Assembly (NCBI RefSeq): GCF_026109735.1
Contig: NZ_CP069620.1
Span: forward strand, 2,852,001-2,916,000
Source: Salinimicrobium tongyeongense
GTDB lineage: Bacteria; Bacteroidota; Bacteroidia; Flavobacteriales; Flavobacteriaceae
Reading direction: 5' to 3'
DNA length: 64,000 bases
The notes under the pieces are model-generated. The model had not been told where the DNA came from, did not search any database, and was given only the letters and a program-made list of their open reading frames with translations. Made by a program: the position numbers and the translations under genes. Below, one piece after another: positions 1-10,929 of this stretch; within the stretch, counting starts at the first letter, position 1; each line of letters starts with the position of its first letter.

Positions 1-572
<572 letters not shown>

Positions 573-687
573 TTAGGGCGCAAAAATACGGAAAATTTGT
601 CACTTTTGAGAACTTGCAGGTTAAGGTCCATCATATAAAAAAAGCGACTTAGGTAAGCCGCTTGATTTATGGTAGCATAGAAATTTA

Positions 688-1074
688 CTACTGTTTTTCG
701 AAAGAAAAACTGCCTGTTGAGGAAGTTTGGAATGTAAAGCTATCATCACCGGTAAAGGTCACGTCGCCTTCAACAGCTCCAATAACCGGTACGGCCAGTT
801 TGTAACGTGAGTTACCCAGATTTTGCCATTCCCCTGAGGAGCTCTGAGGCGTGCAGTTAGCCTGGGGGAGATAAAATGTGGCACTTCCGGTATTTCCTTT
901 TTTTAGAGTAACAAAAGATTCTTCTGTGCAGCCTCCTATCTCAAAGGCGCTGGCTTCAACGAGAGTCCAGGTGCCTATGATTGGGTCGTCAGCTCCGCCG
1001 CCGTCGTCATCGCTGCTACAGGAGGTGAAAAATATCAATGCAAATGCCGATAATAGAAATAGGTACTTTTTCAT
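688..1074 (-). CDS. small lipocalin-like surface lipoprotein
   Basis: A 128-residue lipoprotein. A hydrophobic signal peptide ends in a lipobox (FFTSC), and the Cys is followed by Ser-Ser-Asp-Asp-Asp. In Bacteroidota such acidic stretches just after the lipid-bearing Cys act as a lipoprotein export signal to the cell surface (established for related species; inferred here). The mature part begins with an IIGTWTLVEAS segment typical of lipocalin-like (DUF4923/Lipocalin_4-type) small beta-barrels, and has two further cysteines that could form a disulfide. The ligand is unknown. It is transcribed in the same direction as the downstream mnmA but is separated by about 145 bases. Confidence 0.75.
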   Translation of the reverse strand: MKKYLFLLSAFALIFFTSCSSDDDGGGADDPIIGTWTLVEASAFEIGGCTEESFVTLKKGNTGSATFYLPQANCTPQSSSGEWQNLGNSRYKLAVPVIGAVEGDVTFTGDDSFTFQTSSTGSFSFEKQ

Positions 1075-1130
1075 AAATGTTCTTTTTGGGTTTGTGTAAA
1101 TATATTAAATCTTAAAAGAGCTGGGTATGC

Positions 1131-1811
1131 CTAAAATTCTTTTTCTTCTTTAAACGATCCGTTTTCATAATATTTCCAGGTGCCGTGGTGTTTGTCATTG
1201 CGATAGAGGCCTTCGCTTAAAAGTTCTCCCTTGCCGTTGTAAATCTTTGCCGGGCCGTGAAGTTTTCCGTTTTCATAGAGAAGGTCTTCCAGCACTACGC
1301 CCTTTACTGAGTACAGTTTTCGGGGGCCGTTGAGTTCTCCTTTGCTGTAAGCAGCTTCTTCGGCGAGCTGCCCATTCTCGTAATAGACCTTTTTCTGCCC
1401 ATGTAATTTTCCCGCAACATAATTTTCGGTCATCATAACGGCATCAGATCCTTTGTGGTAGTAAGTCCATAGGCCGGTGCGCTTTTGGTCTGTGAATTCA
1501 CCTTCACTAATGGTACTGCCATCCTGTGCCAGGTATTTTGCTTTTACCGACCCGGAGCCGCGATCAAAGTTCATCACGGCTACGGGTTGTTTTAATCCTT
1601 CTTGATAATATTTAAACAAACCTGTTCTTTTTCCATGTTCAAATCTGCCCTCATATTTGGGTTGGGATTTGTTGTTGTTATAATATTCTACCCATCTTCC
1701 ATGCTTTTTTCCATTGCTGTCATAGGTGTTAAGCGCATCCTGAGCCCTGCTTATCAATGTAAACAGGAGGCATAATGACCACAGGCTGATTTCTCTTATA
1801 ATTCCTTTCAT
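1131..1811 (-). CDS. secreted MORN-repeat (YwqK-like) protein
   Basis: A 226-residue protein with an N-terminal signal sequence (about residues 1-23, ending near SRAQ). The rest is about eight tandem MORN-type repeats of roughly 22 residues, each with a G-x-x-H/T-G ... Y-x-x-G-x-L pattern (for example GKKHGRWVEYY, GKLHGQKKVYY, GKLHGPAKIYN). The repeats form an extended beta-sheet. In Bacteroidota these proteins are often annotated as YwqK-family antitoxins, but no partner toxin is next to it, so a toxin-antitoxin role is not supported here. It is probably periplasmic or surface-exposed. Confidence 0.8.
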   Translation of the reverse strand: MKGIIREISLWSLCLLFTLISRAQDALNTYDSNGKKHGRWVEYYNNNKSQPKYEGRFEHGKRTGLFKYYQEGLKQPVAVMNFDRGSGSVKAKYLAQDGSTISEGEFTDQKRTGLWTYYHKGSDAVMMTENYVAGKLHGQKKVYYENGQLAEEAAYSKGELNGPRKLYSVKGVVLEDLLYENGKLHGPAKIYNGKGELLSEGLYRNDKHHGTWKYYENGSFKEEKEF

Positions 1812-1868
1812 ATTTTTTGTTTAAAAAAAATTAACTAAACTTAAACATTATTGTTTCTTCTTTTATTC

Positions 1869-1876
1869 TACATTTG
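1869..1876 (+). promoter_or_regulatory. -7 promoter element TACATTTG for the fasciclin gene
   Basis: The sequence matches the Bacteroidota -7 consensus TAnnTTTG and lies 26 bases before the fasciclin ATG. A TTG at 1851-1853 is a possible -33 element, but the 15-base spacing is short, so the assignment is tentative. Confidence 0.35.
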
Positions 1877-1901
1877 ATTTGTAACTTAAAAATAACTACA
1901 A

Positions 1902-2876
1902 ATGAAACATTTATTGAACTTAAAAAAAATAACAGCAGGCCTGTTTTTTGTGCTGGCTTTTACAGCCTGTAGCGATGATGACGATGATACTGCCGTTCCG
2001 GTTGTGGAGACCAACACCATAGCCGACTTTGTAGCGTCAAATGACAATTATTCTTCCCTTGAGGCTGCGCTCGAGGTTACCGGTCTTACTTCAACGCTGG
2101 ATGGAACTCAAAATTATACCGTTTTTGCTCCAGACAATGATGCATTTGCTGCATTTCTTGAAGACAACGGATTTTCTTCCCTTTCTCAGGTCCCGGTAGA
2201 TTTGCTTACCCAGGTATTGCTTAACCATGTGCAAATGGGGGAAATTATGGCTGCCGATCTTACTACTGGTTATATTGAAAGTATGGCCACCGGAAGTGCT
2301 TCCGAAGAAAACCTTTCCATGTACATTAGTACAGAAAACGGAGTAATGATCAACGGAGTGGCCACTGTGACTACTGCAGATGTTGAAGTAGACAACGGGG
2401 TGATACATGCAGTAGACGAGGTAATTGGTTTGCCAAGCGTGGTGACTTTTGCACTTGCCGACCCTACTTTCAGCAATTTGGTAGCCGCTCTTACCCGTGA
2501 AGATGACTTTACTTTTGTAAGTACTTTAATGGGCACAGATGAGCCTGCACCATTTACAGTATTTGCCCCTACCAATGAAGCTTTTGCAGCTTTGCTGGGA
2601 GAACTTGAATTAAATTCATTAGCTGATATTCCGGCTGATGGCCTGGCTTCGGTTTTAAGCTACCACGTGGTTGCCGGTGCTAATGTAAGATCATCGGCAC
2701 TTACAGACGATATGGAAGTTGCCACGCTTGCAGGACAATCATTCACCATTGATCTTGACAATGGTGCCGTGGTCACAGATGCTAACGGAAGAACTTCAGA
2801 AATAATAGTGACAGATGTACAGGCCAATAACGGTGTTGTTCATGTAATTGACACCGTTTTATTACCCGCTATGTAA
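1902..2876 (+). CDS. surface lipoprotein with two fasciclin (FAS1) domains
   Basis: A 324-residue lipoprotein. The signal peptide ends in FTAC and is followed by Ser and five Asp, a likely surface-export signal. Two FAS1 adhesion domains follow, at about residues 41-175 and 187-323. Each has the H1 box (YTVFAPDNDAF, FTVFAPTNEAF) and an H2-like box near the end (NGVIHAVDEV, NGVVHVIDTV). FAS1 domains mediate cell-cell or cell-matrix adhesion. The gene stands alone: a promoter element lies upstream and a strong bidirectional terminator lies just downstream. Confidence 0.88.
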   Translation: MKHLLNLKKITAGLFFVLAFTACSDDDDDTAVPVVETNTIADFVASNDNYSSLEAALEVTGLTSTLDGTQNYTVFAPDNDAFAAFLEDNGFSSLSQVPVDLLTQVLLNHVQMGEIMAADLTTGYIESMATGSASEENLSMYISTENGVMINGVATVTTADVEVDNGVIHAVDEVIGLPSVVTFALADPTFSNLVAALTREDDFTFVSTLMGTDEPAPFTVFAPTNEAFAALLGELELNSLADIPADGLASVLSYHVVAGANVRSSALTDDMEVATLAGQSFTIDLDNGAVVTDANGRTSEIIVTDVQANNGVVHVIDTVLLPAM

Positions 2877-2910
2877 TTTAGTGATTTGTTGATAGGTTTA
2901 GTTAATGCAG

Positions 2911-2935
2911 AAGAGCCCGAAATTTTCGGGCTCTT
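2911..2935. terminator. bidirectional terminator between fasciclin gene and yidC
   Basis: A perfect 10-bp stem (AAGAGCCCGA / TCGGGCTCTT) with a 5-base AT loop lies between the convergent ends of the fasciclin gene (+) and yidC (-). Confidence 0.8.
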
Positions 2936-2956
2936 CTTATTTATATACCAGGTCAA

Positions 2957-4801
2957 TTACTTTTTGCTTTTCTTCTGTTGTTCTTCGGCCTGTTCCATCA
3001 TTTCCTGCATTTTACGTGCAAATTTCCCCTGTTTTTTAGGTTTCTTCTTATTCTCCTGGATCTGTGCGTGAATCTTGTCTTCATCTATGATGAAGTTCTT
3101 GATTACCAGCATGATGCCAATAGTGATAAGGTTTGAGGTTAGATAGTACAGGGAAAGTCCGCTCGCATAGTTGTTGAAGAAGATCAACATAAAGAGCGGG
3201 GAAAGGTACATGATGAATTTCATGTTGGGCATTCCCGGCTGTTGTGCATTCTGCATGGTCTGCCCGGTAGTCATCATCATATAAATGAAGATGGCGATAG
3301 AAGCCAGGATTGGGAACAAACTCACATGGTCTCCATAGAACGGGATGTAAAACGGAAGTTCTGCAATCTTATCGTAACTTGAAAGGTCATCTGCCCAAAG
3401 GAAGCCTTTTTGCCTTAGCTGGAACGCACTGGGAAAGAACATAAAAAGCGCATAGAACACCGGGAGCTGCATCAAAGCTGGCAAACAACCACTCATAGGG
3501 CTGGCACCGGCTTTACTGTACAGCTTCATGGTTTCCTGCTGCTTCTTCATTGGGTTATCCTTGTACTTCTCGTTGAGCTCGTTGATCTCGGGTCTTAGCA
3601 CCTTCATTTTTGCCTGAGACAGGTACTGTTTGTACTGTACGGGAGATAGCAAAAGCTTTATGGCAATGGTCATTACAATAATGGCAATCCCGTAGCCCAT
3701 GTAGTTGGTGATAAAGGCAAAGAAAGGGATAAAGAAATACCTGTTTATCCAGCCAAAAATCCCCCAGCCCAAGGGCATGATCTCATCAAGGTTCCTGTCG
3801 TAATCATTCAGGATCTTGTAATCACTTGGGCCATAGTACCAGTTCATGTTATAGTTAAGTTCTCCCCCCTCTAGCTGCAATGGCATGGTTGAGGCAAAGG
3901 CCTTGGTGTAGAGGGTGTCTACTTCCTCATCTTCTACCAGGTCTTCAGACCTGAAAGTTCCGGTTTCAAAAGGGGTGTCGGTAAGCAGGATAGAGGTAAA
4001 GAAGTGCTGCTTGTAAGCGACATAAGAAATATCCTTTTCTTCGTCTTCACCATCGGTTACAGATGAATCATCCCCGCCATCGTACTCGTAAACAAGTTTT
4101 GTGTACCTGTTTTCATAAGTAATACTCTTTGCGTGCCTGTAACCCTTCAGTTTCCAGTCGAGAACTATAGGGGCCGAAGAATTCAGTACGTCATTTAAGC
4201 CCTGTGAGCGTACGGTGAAATCCATCATGTACTCACCGGGTTTCAGCACGTAACGGTACTCAAGGAATTCTTCCGGAGAAACCTTTAGTTTCATAGAAAC
4301 TATGGTGTTCTCCCCGTTTTTGGTTACCGTAGGCTCAAAATAAAGGTCTTTAGTATTTAGAACTCTCCCGTCAGTAGTTGAAAAACTCAGGTTAAAAGAG
4401 GCATTGTCATCTTTTACCAGGTATACAGGTATAGAATCGAAGGTCTTGTAATTCTTCATTTTTGCTTCGGAAAGATATCCGCCTTTGTTTGAGAAGCTCA
4501 GGGCGAGAACATCGTTTTCAACCGAAGTGGTATTTTCTGAAGCCGAAGGCAGGGTGGCCGAATACCCAAAAGCGCCCAGCCTTGCTGCTGCCCGCGCTAC
4601 CGCTGCCGAATCTGTCTCCTGTACTGCATCATTGTAAGGCAGTACTTCTTCCTGTGCATCGGGAGTTACTACAACCTCATCGTTAGCCGGTTCTTCCACC
4701 ACTTCGGGAGCCGAAGGATTCATGTACAACATCCACAACAGGATTCCCCCAATAAGCAGGAAACCGATTAAGGAATTGATATCTAATTTTTTTTCTTCCA
4801 T
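2957..4801 (-). CDS. yidC: membrane protein insertase YidC
   Basis: A 614-residue inner-membrane insertase of the Gram-negative form. It has one N-terminal transmembrane helix (about residues 11-28), a large periplasmic P1 domain (about 60-350), then the conserved five-helix 60-kDa inner-membrane-protein core (about 365-575; SPVQYKQYLSQAKMKVL, GASPMSGCLPALMQLPVFYALF). The tail is very basic (KKKPKKQGKFARK...), as expected for ribosome contact. The hydrophilic-groove position where E. coli has Arg366 is Lys here. It lies 65 bases downstream of pyrG on the same strand and is probably co-transcribed with it. Confidence 0.97.
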   Translation of the reverse strand: MEEKKLDINSLIGFLLIGGILLWMLYMNPSAPEVVEEPANDEVVVTPDAQEEVLPYNDAVQETDSAAVARAAARLGAFGYSATLPSASENTTSVENDVLALSFSNKGGYLSEAKMKNYKTFDSIPVYLVKDDNASFNLSFSTTDGRVLNTKDLYFEPTVTKNGENTIVSMKLKVSPEEFLEYRYVLKPGEYMMDFTVRSQGLNDVLNSSAPIVLDWKLKGYRHAKSITYENRYTKLVYEYDGGDDSSVTDGEDEEKDISYVAYKQHFFTSILLTDTPFETGTFRSEDLVEDEEVDTLYTKAFASTMPLQLEGGELNYNMNWYYGPSDYKILNDYDRNLDEIMPLGWGIFGWINRYFFIPFFAFITNYMGYGIAIIVMTIAIKLLLSPVQYKQYLSQAKMKVLRPEINELNEKYKDNPMKKQQETMKLYSKAGASPMSGCLPALMQLPVFYALFMFFPSAFQLRQKGFLWADDLSSYDKIAELPFYIPFYGDHVSLFPILASIAIFIYMMMTTGQTMQNAQQPGMPNMKFIMYLSPLFMLIFFNNYASGLSLYYLTSNLITIGIMLVIKNFIIDEDKIHAQIQENKKKPKKQGKFARKMQEMMEQAEEQQKKSKK

Positions 4802-4866
4802 TATAAAAATTAATAAACGCGGATCTTTCCGCAGTCATTGCCTGTCAAAATTGTGGCCAAAAAAGG

Positions 4867-6546
<1,680 letters not shown>

Positions 6547-6641
6547 TTACAAAGAAGAAAAGAAAAAGAAACCATTTGCAGGATAATATGTTAGCAAAAC
6601 TTTAAGGAATAAAATGTTTCAGAAACTCCTCAAAAATGGCA

Positions 6642-6875
6642 TTATCGCGGGTATTTTTTCCGAATGCTTCGCAGGATATCTTCCATCCCGTTCACCTTAA
6701 GGTCCAGTACCTGCTGTAGTTGATCGCCGGTTTTTCCCTTCGGAAATCCCTGTTGCCTGAACCAGACCAGGTAAAATTCAGGTAGTTCTGAAAGATAGCG
6801 GCCTTTGTATTTGCCAAAATGCATCTTCGCATGGGCGAGATCGAGAAGGGCTTTGTAATCTGGTTTGAGGTCCAT
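6642..6875 (-). CDS. DUF3820 family protein
   Basis: A 77-residue cytosolic protein with the DUF3820 core MHFGKYKGRYLSELPEFYLVWFR. Homologues are small, widespread and of unknown biochemical role; some are called quorum-sensing-regulated virulence factors on slim evidence. It is full length for the family. Its stop codon directly abuts one half of the recurring TCAAAAATGRCATTTTTGA palindrome (6630-6644), and another degenerate copy lies just upstream of the start (6888-6905). Confidence 0.85.
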   Translation of the reverse strand: MDLKPDYKALLDLAHAKMHFGKYKGRYLSELPEFYLVWFRQQGFPKGKTGDQLQQVLDLKVNGMEDILRSIRKKYPR

Positions 6876-7043
6876 GCCGCTAAGGTCTCAAAAATGGCAA
6901 AATTGAAAAGCTTTTTTTCTGAAGTTTTTCCGAAGAAATTCAGCAGTAACCCCAACCTTCTTAAAGGTTAAAATCTTGGTAATTCCGCCTGTATTTTCTG
7001 GCAAATTTTGAGCTTTTGAGTAATTTCAGCCAAAAAGAAATCA

Positions 7044-8564
7044 ATGGCAGTAATAGGATCAATAATAAAAGGGCTTATACAGGTAACCGATGCAGTTACT
7101 TCAGACCCCAAACCGTATGAAGCGCAGGCCGAAGTGTTGAAAAACCTTTTGAACCGGGCCAAAAATACTGCTTTTGGGCAGCATTACGGTTTTGAAGAGA
7201 TTCTTGATGCCAATGATATAAAGGCAGAATTTGCCCGCCGAATTCCCATTTTTGACTACAACAAAATCAACGCCGAGTGGTGGGGCAAAATGCACGAAGG
7301 CCAGGAAAATGTGACCTGGCCCGGCAAACCACCTTATTTTGCGCTTAGTTCGGGTACCACGGGTAAATCGAGCAAGAGAATTCCCGTTACCGATGATATG
7401 GTGGAGGCCATTCGCCAGACCGGGATCAAGCAGGTGGCTTCTCTGGCAAATTACGACCTGCCTTCCGACTTTTTTCAGAAGGAGATCATGATGCTGGGCA
7501 GCTCAACCGACCTTAAGCAGGTGGAAGACCACGAAGAAGGCGAAATAAGCGGGATTAGTGCCAGCAACATTCCTTTCTGGTTTCGTAATTTTTACAAACC
7601 CGGTATGGAGATTTCCCAGATTGAAGATTGGGATGAGCGGGTACTGGAAATCGCAAAAGAGGCCAGAAACTGGGATATTGGCGCCCTCACCGGCATCCCA
7701 TCCTGGACAGAGCTCATGCTCAAAAAGATTATTGAATACCACGGGGCCTCCAATATTCATGAGATCTGGCCCAACCTGCTGGTATATTCTACGGGCGGGG
7801 TTGCTTTTGAACCTTACGAAAAAGCTTTCGATAAACTTGTGGCCCGGCCGCTGGTGGTGATAGATACTTACCTGGCTTCGGAAGGATTTATGGCATTCCA
7901 GTCCCGGCCCCAAACACATTCCATGCAACTGGTGGTAGACAATGGTATTTACTTTGAATTTGTGCCTTTTAAACCTGAATACATAGGAGAAGATGGTTCC
8001 GTAAAAGCCGGTGCGCCTGTACTCCCGCTGGAAGAAGTGGAGCCCGAAAAAGATTATGTGCTGTTGATTAGTACGGTTTCGGGAGCCTGGCGGTATGTGA
8101 TTGGCGATACCATAAAATTCACCGATGTAGACCGTCTTGAAATAAGGATCACGGGTAGAACAAAATTCTTCCTTAATGTGGTGGGTTCCCAGCTTTCGGT
8201 CAACAAAATGAATGATGCCATTAAAGAAATGGAACAAAAATTCAACATCACCATCCCCGAATTTACTGTGGCCGCAGTTAAAAAGGACGGGGAATACATC
8301 CATAAGTGGTACCTGGGCACCGAAGCTGAAGTTGATGAAAATGAACTGGCAGCAGCCCTCGATAAGGCCCTGCAGGAAGCCAATAAAAACTATGCTGTGG
8401 CCAGGAACAAAGCTTTAAAAGGCGTTGAGGTGGTAAAGACCTCTCCCGATACTTTTACTTCCTGGAGCGCAGCCAATAAAAAGAAAGGCGGACAGGTAAA
8501 AATGGAAAAGGTGATGAATGAAGAAAAATTCGCAGCCTGGGAAGAATTTGTCAGTAAGCAATGA
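7044..8564 (+). CDS. GH3 auxin-promoter-family acyl-adenylating enzyme
   Basis: A 506-residue protein of the GH3 family (ANL-like adenylating fold), best known from plants where it conjugates amino acids to jasmonate or auxin. It shows the ATP/AMP motif SSGTTGKSSK (about residue 106), a second nucleotide-binding segment YSTGGVAFEPY, and the conserved YLASEGF and C-terminal GRTKFFLNVVGSQLS elements. GH3 proteins are common in Bacteroidota, but their substrates there are unknown. No pathway neighbours help. The stop codon is followed without a gap by a heptamer repeat array. Confidence 0.9.
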   Translation: MAVIGSIIKGLIQVTDAVTSDPKPYEAQAEVLKNLLNRAKNTAFGQHYGFEEILDANDIKAEFARRIPIFDYNKINAEWWGKMHEGQENVTWPGKPPYFALSSGTTGKSSKRIPVTDDMVEAIRQTGIKQVASLANYDLPSDFFQKEIMMLGSSTDLKQVEDHEEGEISGISASNIPFWFRNFYKPGMEISQIEDWDERVLEIAKEARNWDIGALTGIPSWTELMLKKIIEYHGASNIHEIWPNLLVYSTGGVAFEPYEKAFDKLVARPLVVIDTYLASEGFMAFQSRPQTHSMQLVVDNGIYFEFVPFKPEYIGEDGSVKAGAPVLPLEEVEPEKDYVLLISTVSGAWRYVIGDTIKFTDVDRLEIRITGRTKFFLNVVGSQLSVNKMNDAIKEMEQKFNITIPEFTVAAVKKDGEYIHKWYLGTEAEVDENELAAALDKALQEANKNYAVARNKALKGVEVVKTSPDTFTSWSAANKKKGGQVKMEKVMNEEKFAAWEEFVSKQ

Positions 8565-8627
8565 ACCATTACCAATAAATCAAGAGTAATCAATAAACAA
8601 TATTCAATATTCAATAATCCTTACTCC
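8565..8627. repeat. heptamer-period array (9 units)
   Basis: Nine 7-base units (for example ATATTCA ATATTCA) fill the whole gap between the stop codon of the GH3 gene and the base before the stop codon of the convergent lipoprotein gene. Units are degenerate, but the 7-base phase is unbroken and the + strand is rich in A, T and C with almost no G. Confidence 0.6.
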
Positions 8628-8628
8628 T

Positions 8629-9294
8629 TTACAGCTGTTCTTCTTCGAGTTTGTTTACAAGTACCAGGATCTCTTCGGGGGAAAGGTAGAGGCGGGCGAT
8701 CCTTTCTTTGTAAGTGTCAGATAAGTGGGAGTTATTCAGGATAAAATCTTTGGTAGCAAGAATGTATTCGCTCATTCCGGCATTTACGGCGTAGGTATCG
8801 GCAGCACGTTCGGCCTGTTTGATGTAGTTTTCCGAAGTAATATACCTAAACCCGAAAATCACCAGCCCCATAGCCGATTTATCACGGTAGTCCATAACAT
8901 GCCCCAGCTCATGTCCCAGCCAGCCAATTAAGACTTCGGAAGGCACATCGGCCATAGAGAACTCTTCTTTTTCAATAAGAAACCTGCTGCTCATAAAGAT
9001 GTTGTAGCTCCTGTCGTTCTTTCCTTTAAAAAGGTTGGCAATTTTAGGCTGCGCCTGCATGAAAGATTTTTTGATGCTTTCCTTGTATTTAAATTCAATT
9101 TCCACACCTTTGAGTTCGGGGTAGTAGGAGAGCGCTACTTTTGCCTCGTGTAGTATACTTTTTGGGATAATCTTATTGCCCTGGTAAACGATCTTTTCTT
9201 CTTTCATGTCTTTTTTTGCGGCACAGCCCCAATTTCCTGCCAATATAGACAGCAGGAGCAGTAAAGCAAGTAATTTTTTGAGCGGTTTATACAT
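8629..9294 (-). CDS. M48-like zinc metallopeptidase lipoprotein
   Basis: A 221-residue lipoprotein with signal peptide and lipobox ending at Cys24 (GNWGC). There is no acidic export signal after the Cys, so it probably faces the periplasm. The zinc-peptidase motif HELGH lies in GWLGHELGHVMDYRD, and a downstream ERAADTYA supplies the likely third zinc ligand (Glu), as in M48-type peptidases. It lacks the multi-helix membrane domain of HtpX. A role in envelope protein turnover is inferred from the family. It is convergent with the GH3 gene across a heptamer array. Confidence 0.78.
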   Translation of the reverse strand: MYKPLKKLLALLLLLSILAGNWGCAAKKDMKEEKIVYQGNKIIPKSILHEAKVALSYYPELKGVEIEFKYKESIKKSFMQAQPKIANLFKGKNDRSYNIFMSSRFLIEKEEFSMADVPSEVLIGWLGHELGHVMDYRDKSAMGLVIFGFRYITSENYIKQAERAADTYAVNAGMSEYILATKDFILNNSHLSDTYKERIARLYLSPEEILVLVNKLEEEQL

Positions 9295-9421
9295 GGTATT
9301 TCCTTAAGCCTGCCGTGATAAGTTATAATATCCCCAATCAAATACTTTGAAATATTTCTTAAAAGATGGGTGCTTTTACAGATTTTGGCTAATTTGAAGG
9401 AACTGTAAAAAATCATGCATT

Positions 9422-10207
9422 ATGCCAGAACTACCCGAGATCACGCTGTACAAAGATTACCTCGATGCTACATCGCTCAACAAAAAAATCACTGCAATCG
9501 ATTTTTTACATACCGGCGGATTACAGGCGTCAAAAAAGGCCTTTACAGAGGCTTTTAAAGGAAAAAGATTGAAGTGTAGCCGCAGGTTGGGGAAGTACCT
9601 ATTTATTGAAACTACGGGAGATAAGGCCCTGGTGCTGCATTTTGGAATGACAGGAAAACTGGAGTATTTCAAAAATCAGGAGCCGCCAAAATATTCAGAA
9701 ATAGTCTTTTCTTTTGAAGATAATGATCACCTGGCGTTTATATGCAAAAGGAAGCTGGGCAAGATCTTTATTGCTGAAAGTTTTGAAGGTTTCAGGCAGG
9801 AGAAGGAACTGGGGCGGGATGCGCTTGAACTATCAGAAGGCGAATTCCTTGAATTGTTTGAAGGTAAAACCGGAAGCATTAAAGGAGTGTTAACCGATCA
9901 ACATGTACTGGCCGGAATCGGCAATTTGTATTCTGACGAAATGCTGTACCAGTGTAAGATCCACCCTAAGACCAAAACCAACACACTTACGGCAGCAAAT
10001 AAGAAGCAAATGTATAAGAAGATGAGGCAGGTGCTTGAAACTGCCATTGAAAAGGAGGGAGTGCGAAAGGATTTTCCCGATTCCTACCTTATCAAACACC
10101 GAAAAGAAGGTGACGGCTGCCCTGCCTGTGACGGGAAGGTCAAAAAGATCAAGGTCTCCGGCCGCAGCACTTACTTTTGCCCATCCTGTCAAAAAGAGCA
10201 AAAATGA
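9422..10207 (+). CDS. Fpg/Nei family DNA glycosylase
   Basis: A 261-residue bifunctional base-excision DNA glycosylase / AP lyase. It starts MPELPE, giving the catalytic N-terminal Pro and Glu after Met removal. The beta-hairpin lysine motif (SRRLGKYLF), the helix-two-turn-helix segment (QHVLAGIGNLYSDEML) and a C-terminal zinc finger (CPAC ... CPSC with GRSTYF) are all present. Sequence alone does not settle whether it prefers oxidised purines (MutM) or pyrimidines (Nei). Its stop overlaps the ATG of the next gene (ATGA), so the two are translationally coupled. Confidence 0.92.
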   Translation: MPELPEITLYKDYLDATSLNKKITAIDFLHTGGLQASKKAFTEAFKGKRLKCSRRLGKYLFIETTGDKALVLHFGMTGKLEYFKNQEPPKYSEIVFSFEDNDHLAFICKRKLGKIFIAESFEGFRQEKELGRDALELSEGEFLELFEGKTGSIKGVLTDQHVLAGIGNLYSDEMLYQCKIHPKTKTNTLTAANKKQMYKKMRQVLETAIEKEGVRKDFPDSYLIKHRKEGDGCPACDGKVKKIKVSGRSTYFCPSCQKEQK

Positions 10208-10929
10208 AGCTGCATATAGGTTGTTCCGGGTATAATTATAAAGAATGGCGGGGGGCTTTTTATCCCGAAAAAATGCCTCAGCGCCAATGGTTGGAGTACT
10301 ATTCCTCCATTTTTGACAGCGTGGAGATCAACAATACTTTTTACAGGTTTCCGCGGGAAAAGACTTTAAAATCCTGGAAAGAGACTGTAGAAAAAGCTTT
10401 TCAATTTACCCTGAAAGGGCATCGTTATATCACACACCGCAAAAAGCTGAAGGAAGTTTCCGAAAGTGTGAAAGATTTTGAAGAGCTGGCAAAGCTTCTG
10501 AAGAAAAACCTGGGCTGCATCTTGTGGCAGTTGCCGCCAAACCTGCACCGCAATGACGACAAGCTCAGGGAATTCTGTAAGACCCTTGATCCCGGCCTTA
10601 AAAATGTGCTTGAATTCCGCCACGATTCCTGGTATGACGATGGAGTCTACGAAATTCTGAAGGAGCACAACATCATCTTTAGTTCCATTTCCAGCCCCGA
10701 GTTCCCCGATGATTTCATTAGCACAGCGAAGACCGGTTACCTGCGTTTCCACGGAACGGGAAAAAACTGGTACGACCACCTCTATTCAAGATCTGAACTC
10801 GAGGCATGGCATAAAAAGATCACCAACAGCAGTGTTGATGAGGTGTATATCTTTTTCAACAATGATATTCACGCCCATGCGCCTAAAAATGCACAGCAGC
10901 TAAAAGCACTCTTTGAACAGGCAAATTAG
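10204..10929 (+). CDS. DUF72 TIM-barrel protein (YecE-like)
   Basis: A 241-residue DUF72 protein. The start MKLHIGCSGYNYKEW is chosen because it matches the family N terminus and overlaps the glycosylase stop by ATGA; an earlier in-frame ATG at 10177 would add nine atypical residues. Other family features are EINNTFYRFP, FTLKGHRYITH, LEFRHDSWY and the C-terminal YIFFNND. The fold is a TIM barrel with an unknown reaction. The pairing with a DNA glycosylase is the only functional clue. It ends tail to tail with a 4-base overlap against the next gene. Confidence 0.88.
   Translation: MKLHIGCSGYNYKEWRGAFYPEKMPQRQWLEYYSSIFDSVEINNTFYRFPREKTLKSWKETVEKAFQFTLKGHRYITHRKKLKEVSESVKDFEELAKLLKKNLGCILWQLPPNLHRNDDKLREFCKTLDPGLKNVLEFRHDSWYDDGVYEILKEHNIIFSSISSPEFPDDFISTAKTGYLRFHGTGKNWYDHLYSRSELEAWHKKITNSSVDEVYIFFNNDIHAHAPKNAQQLKALFEQAN

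Noticed and set aside
1131-1811. Toxin-antitoxin pair (YwqK-type antitoxin)
   Set aside because: MORN repeats and a signal peptide are present but no toxin gene is adjacent.
7503-8303. 266-codon open frame antisense to the GH3 gene
   Set aside because: It lies wholly within a well-supported gene, has an implausible His/Phe-rich composition and no start context; it is a codon-bias shadow.
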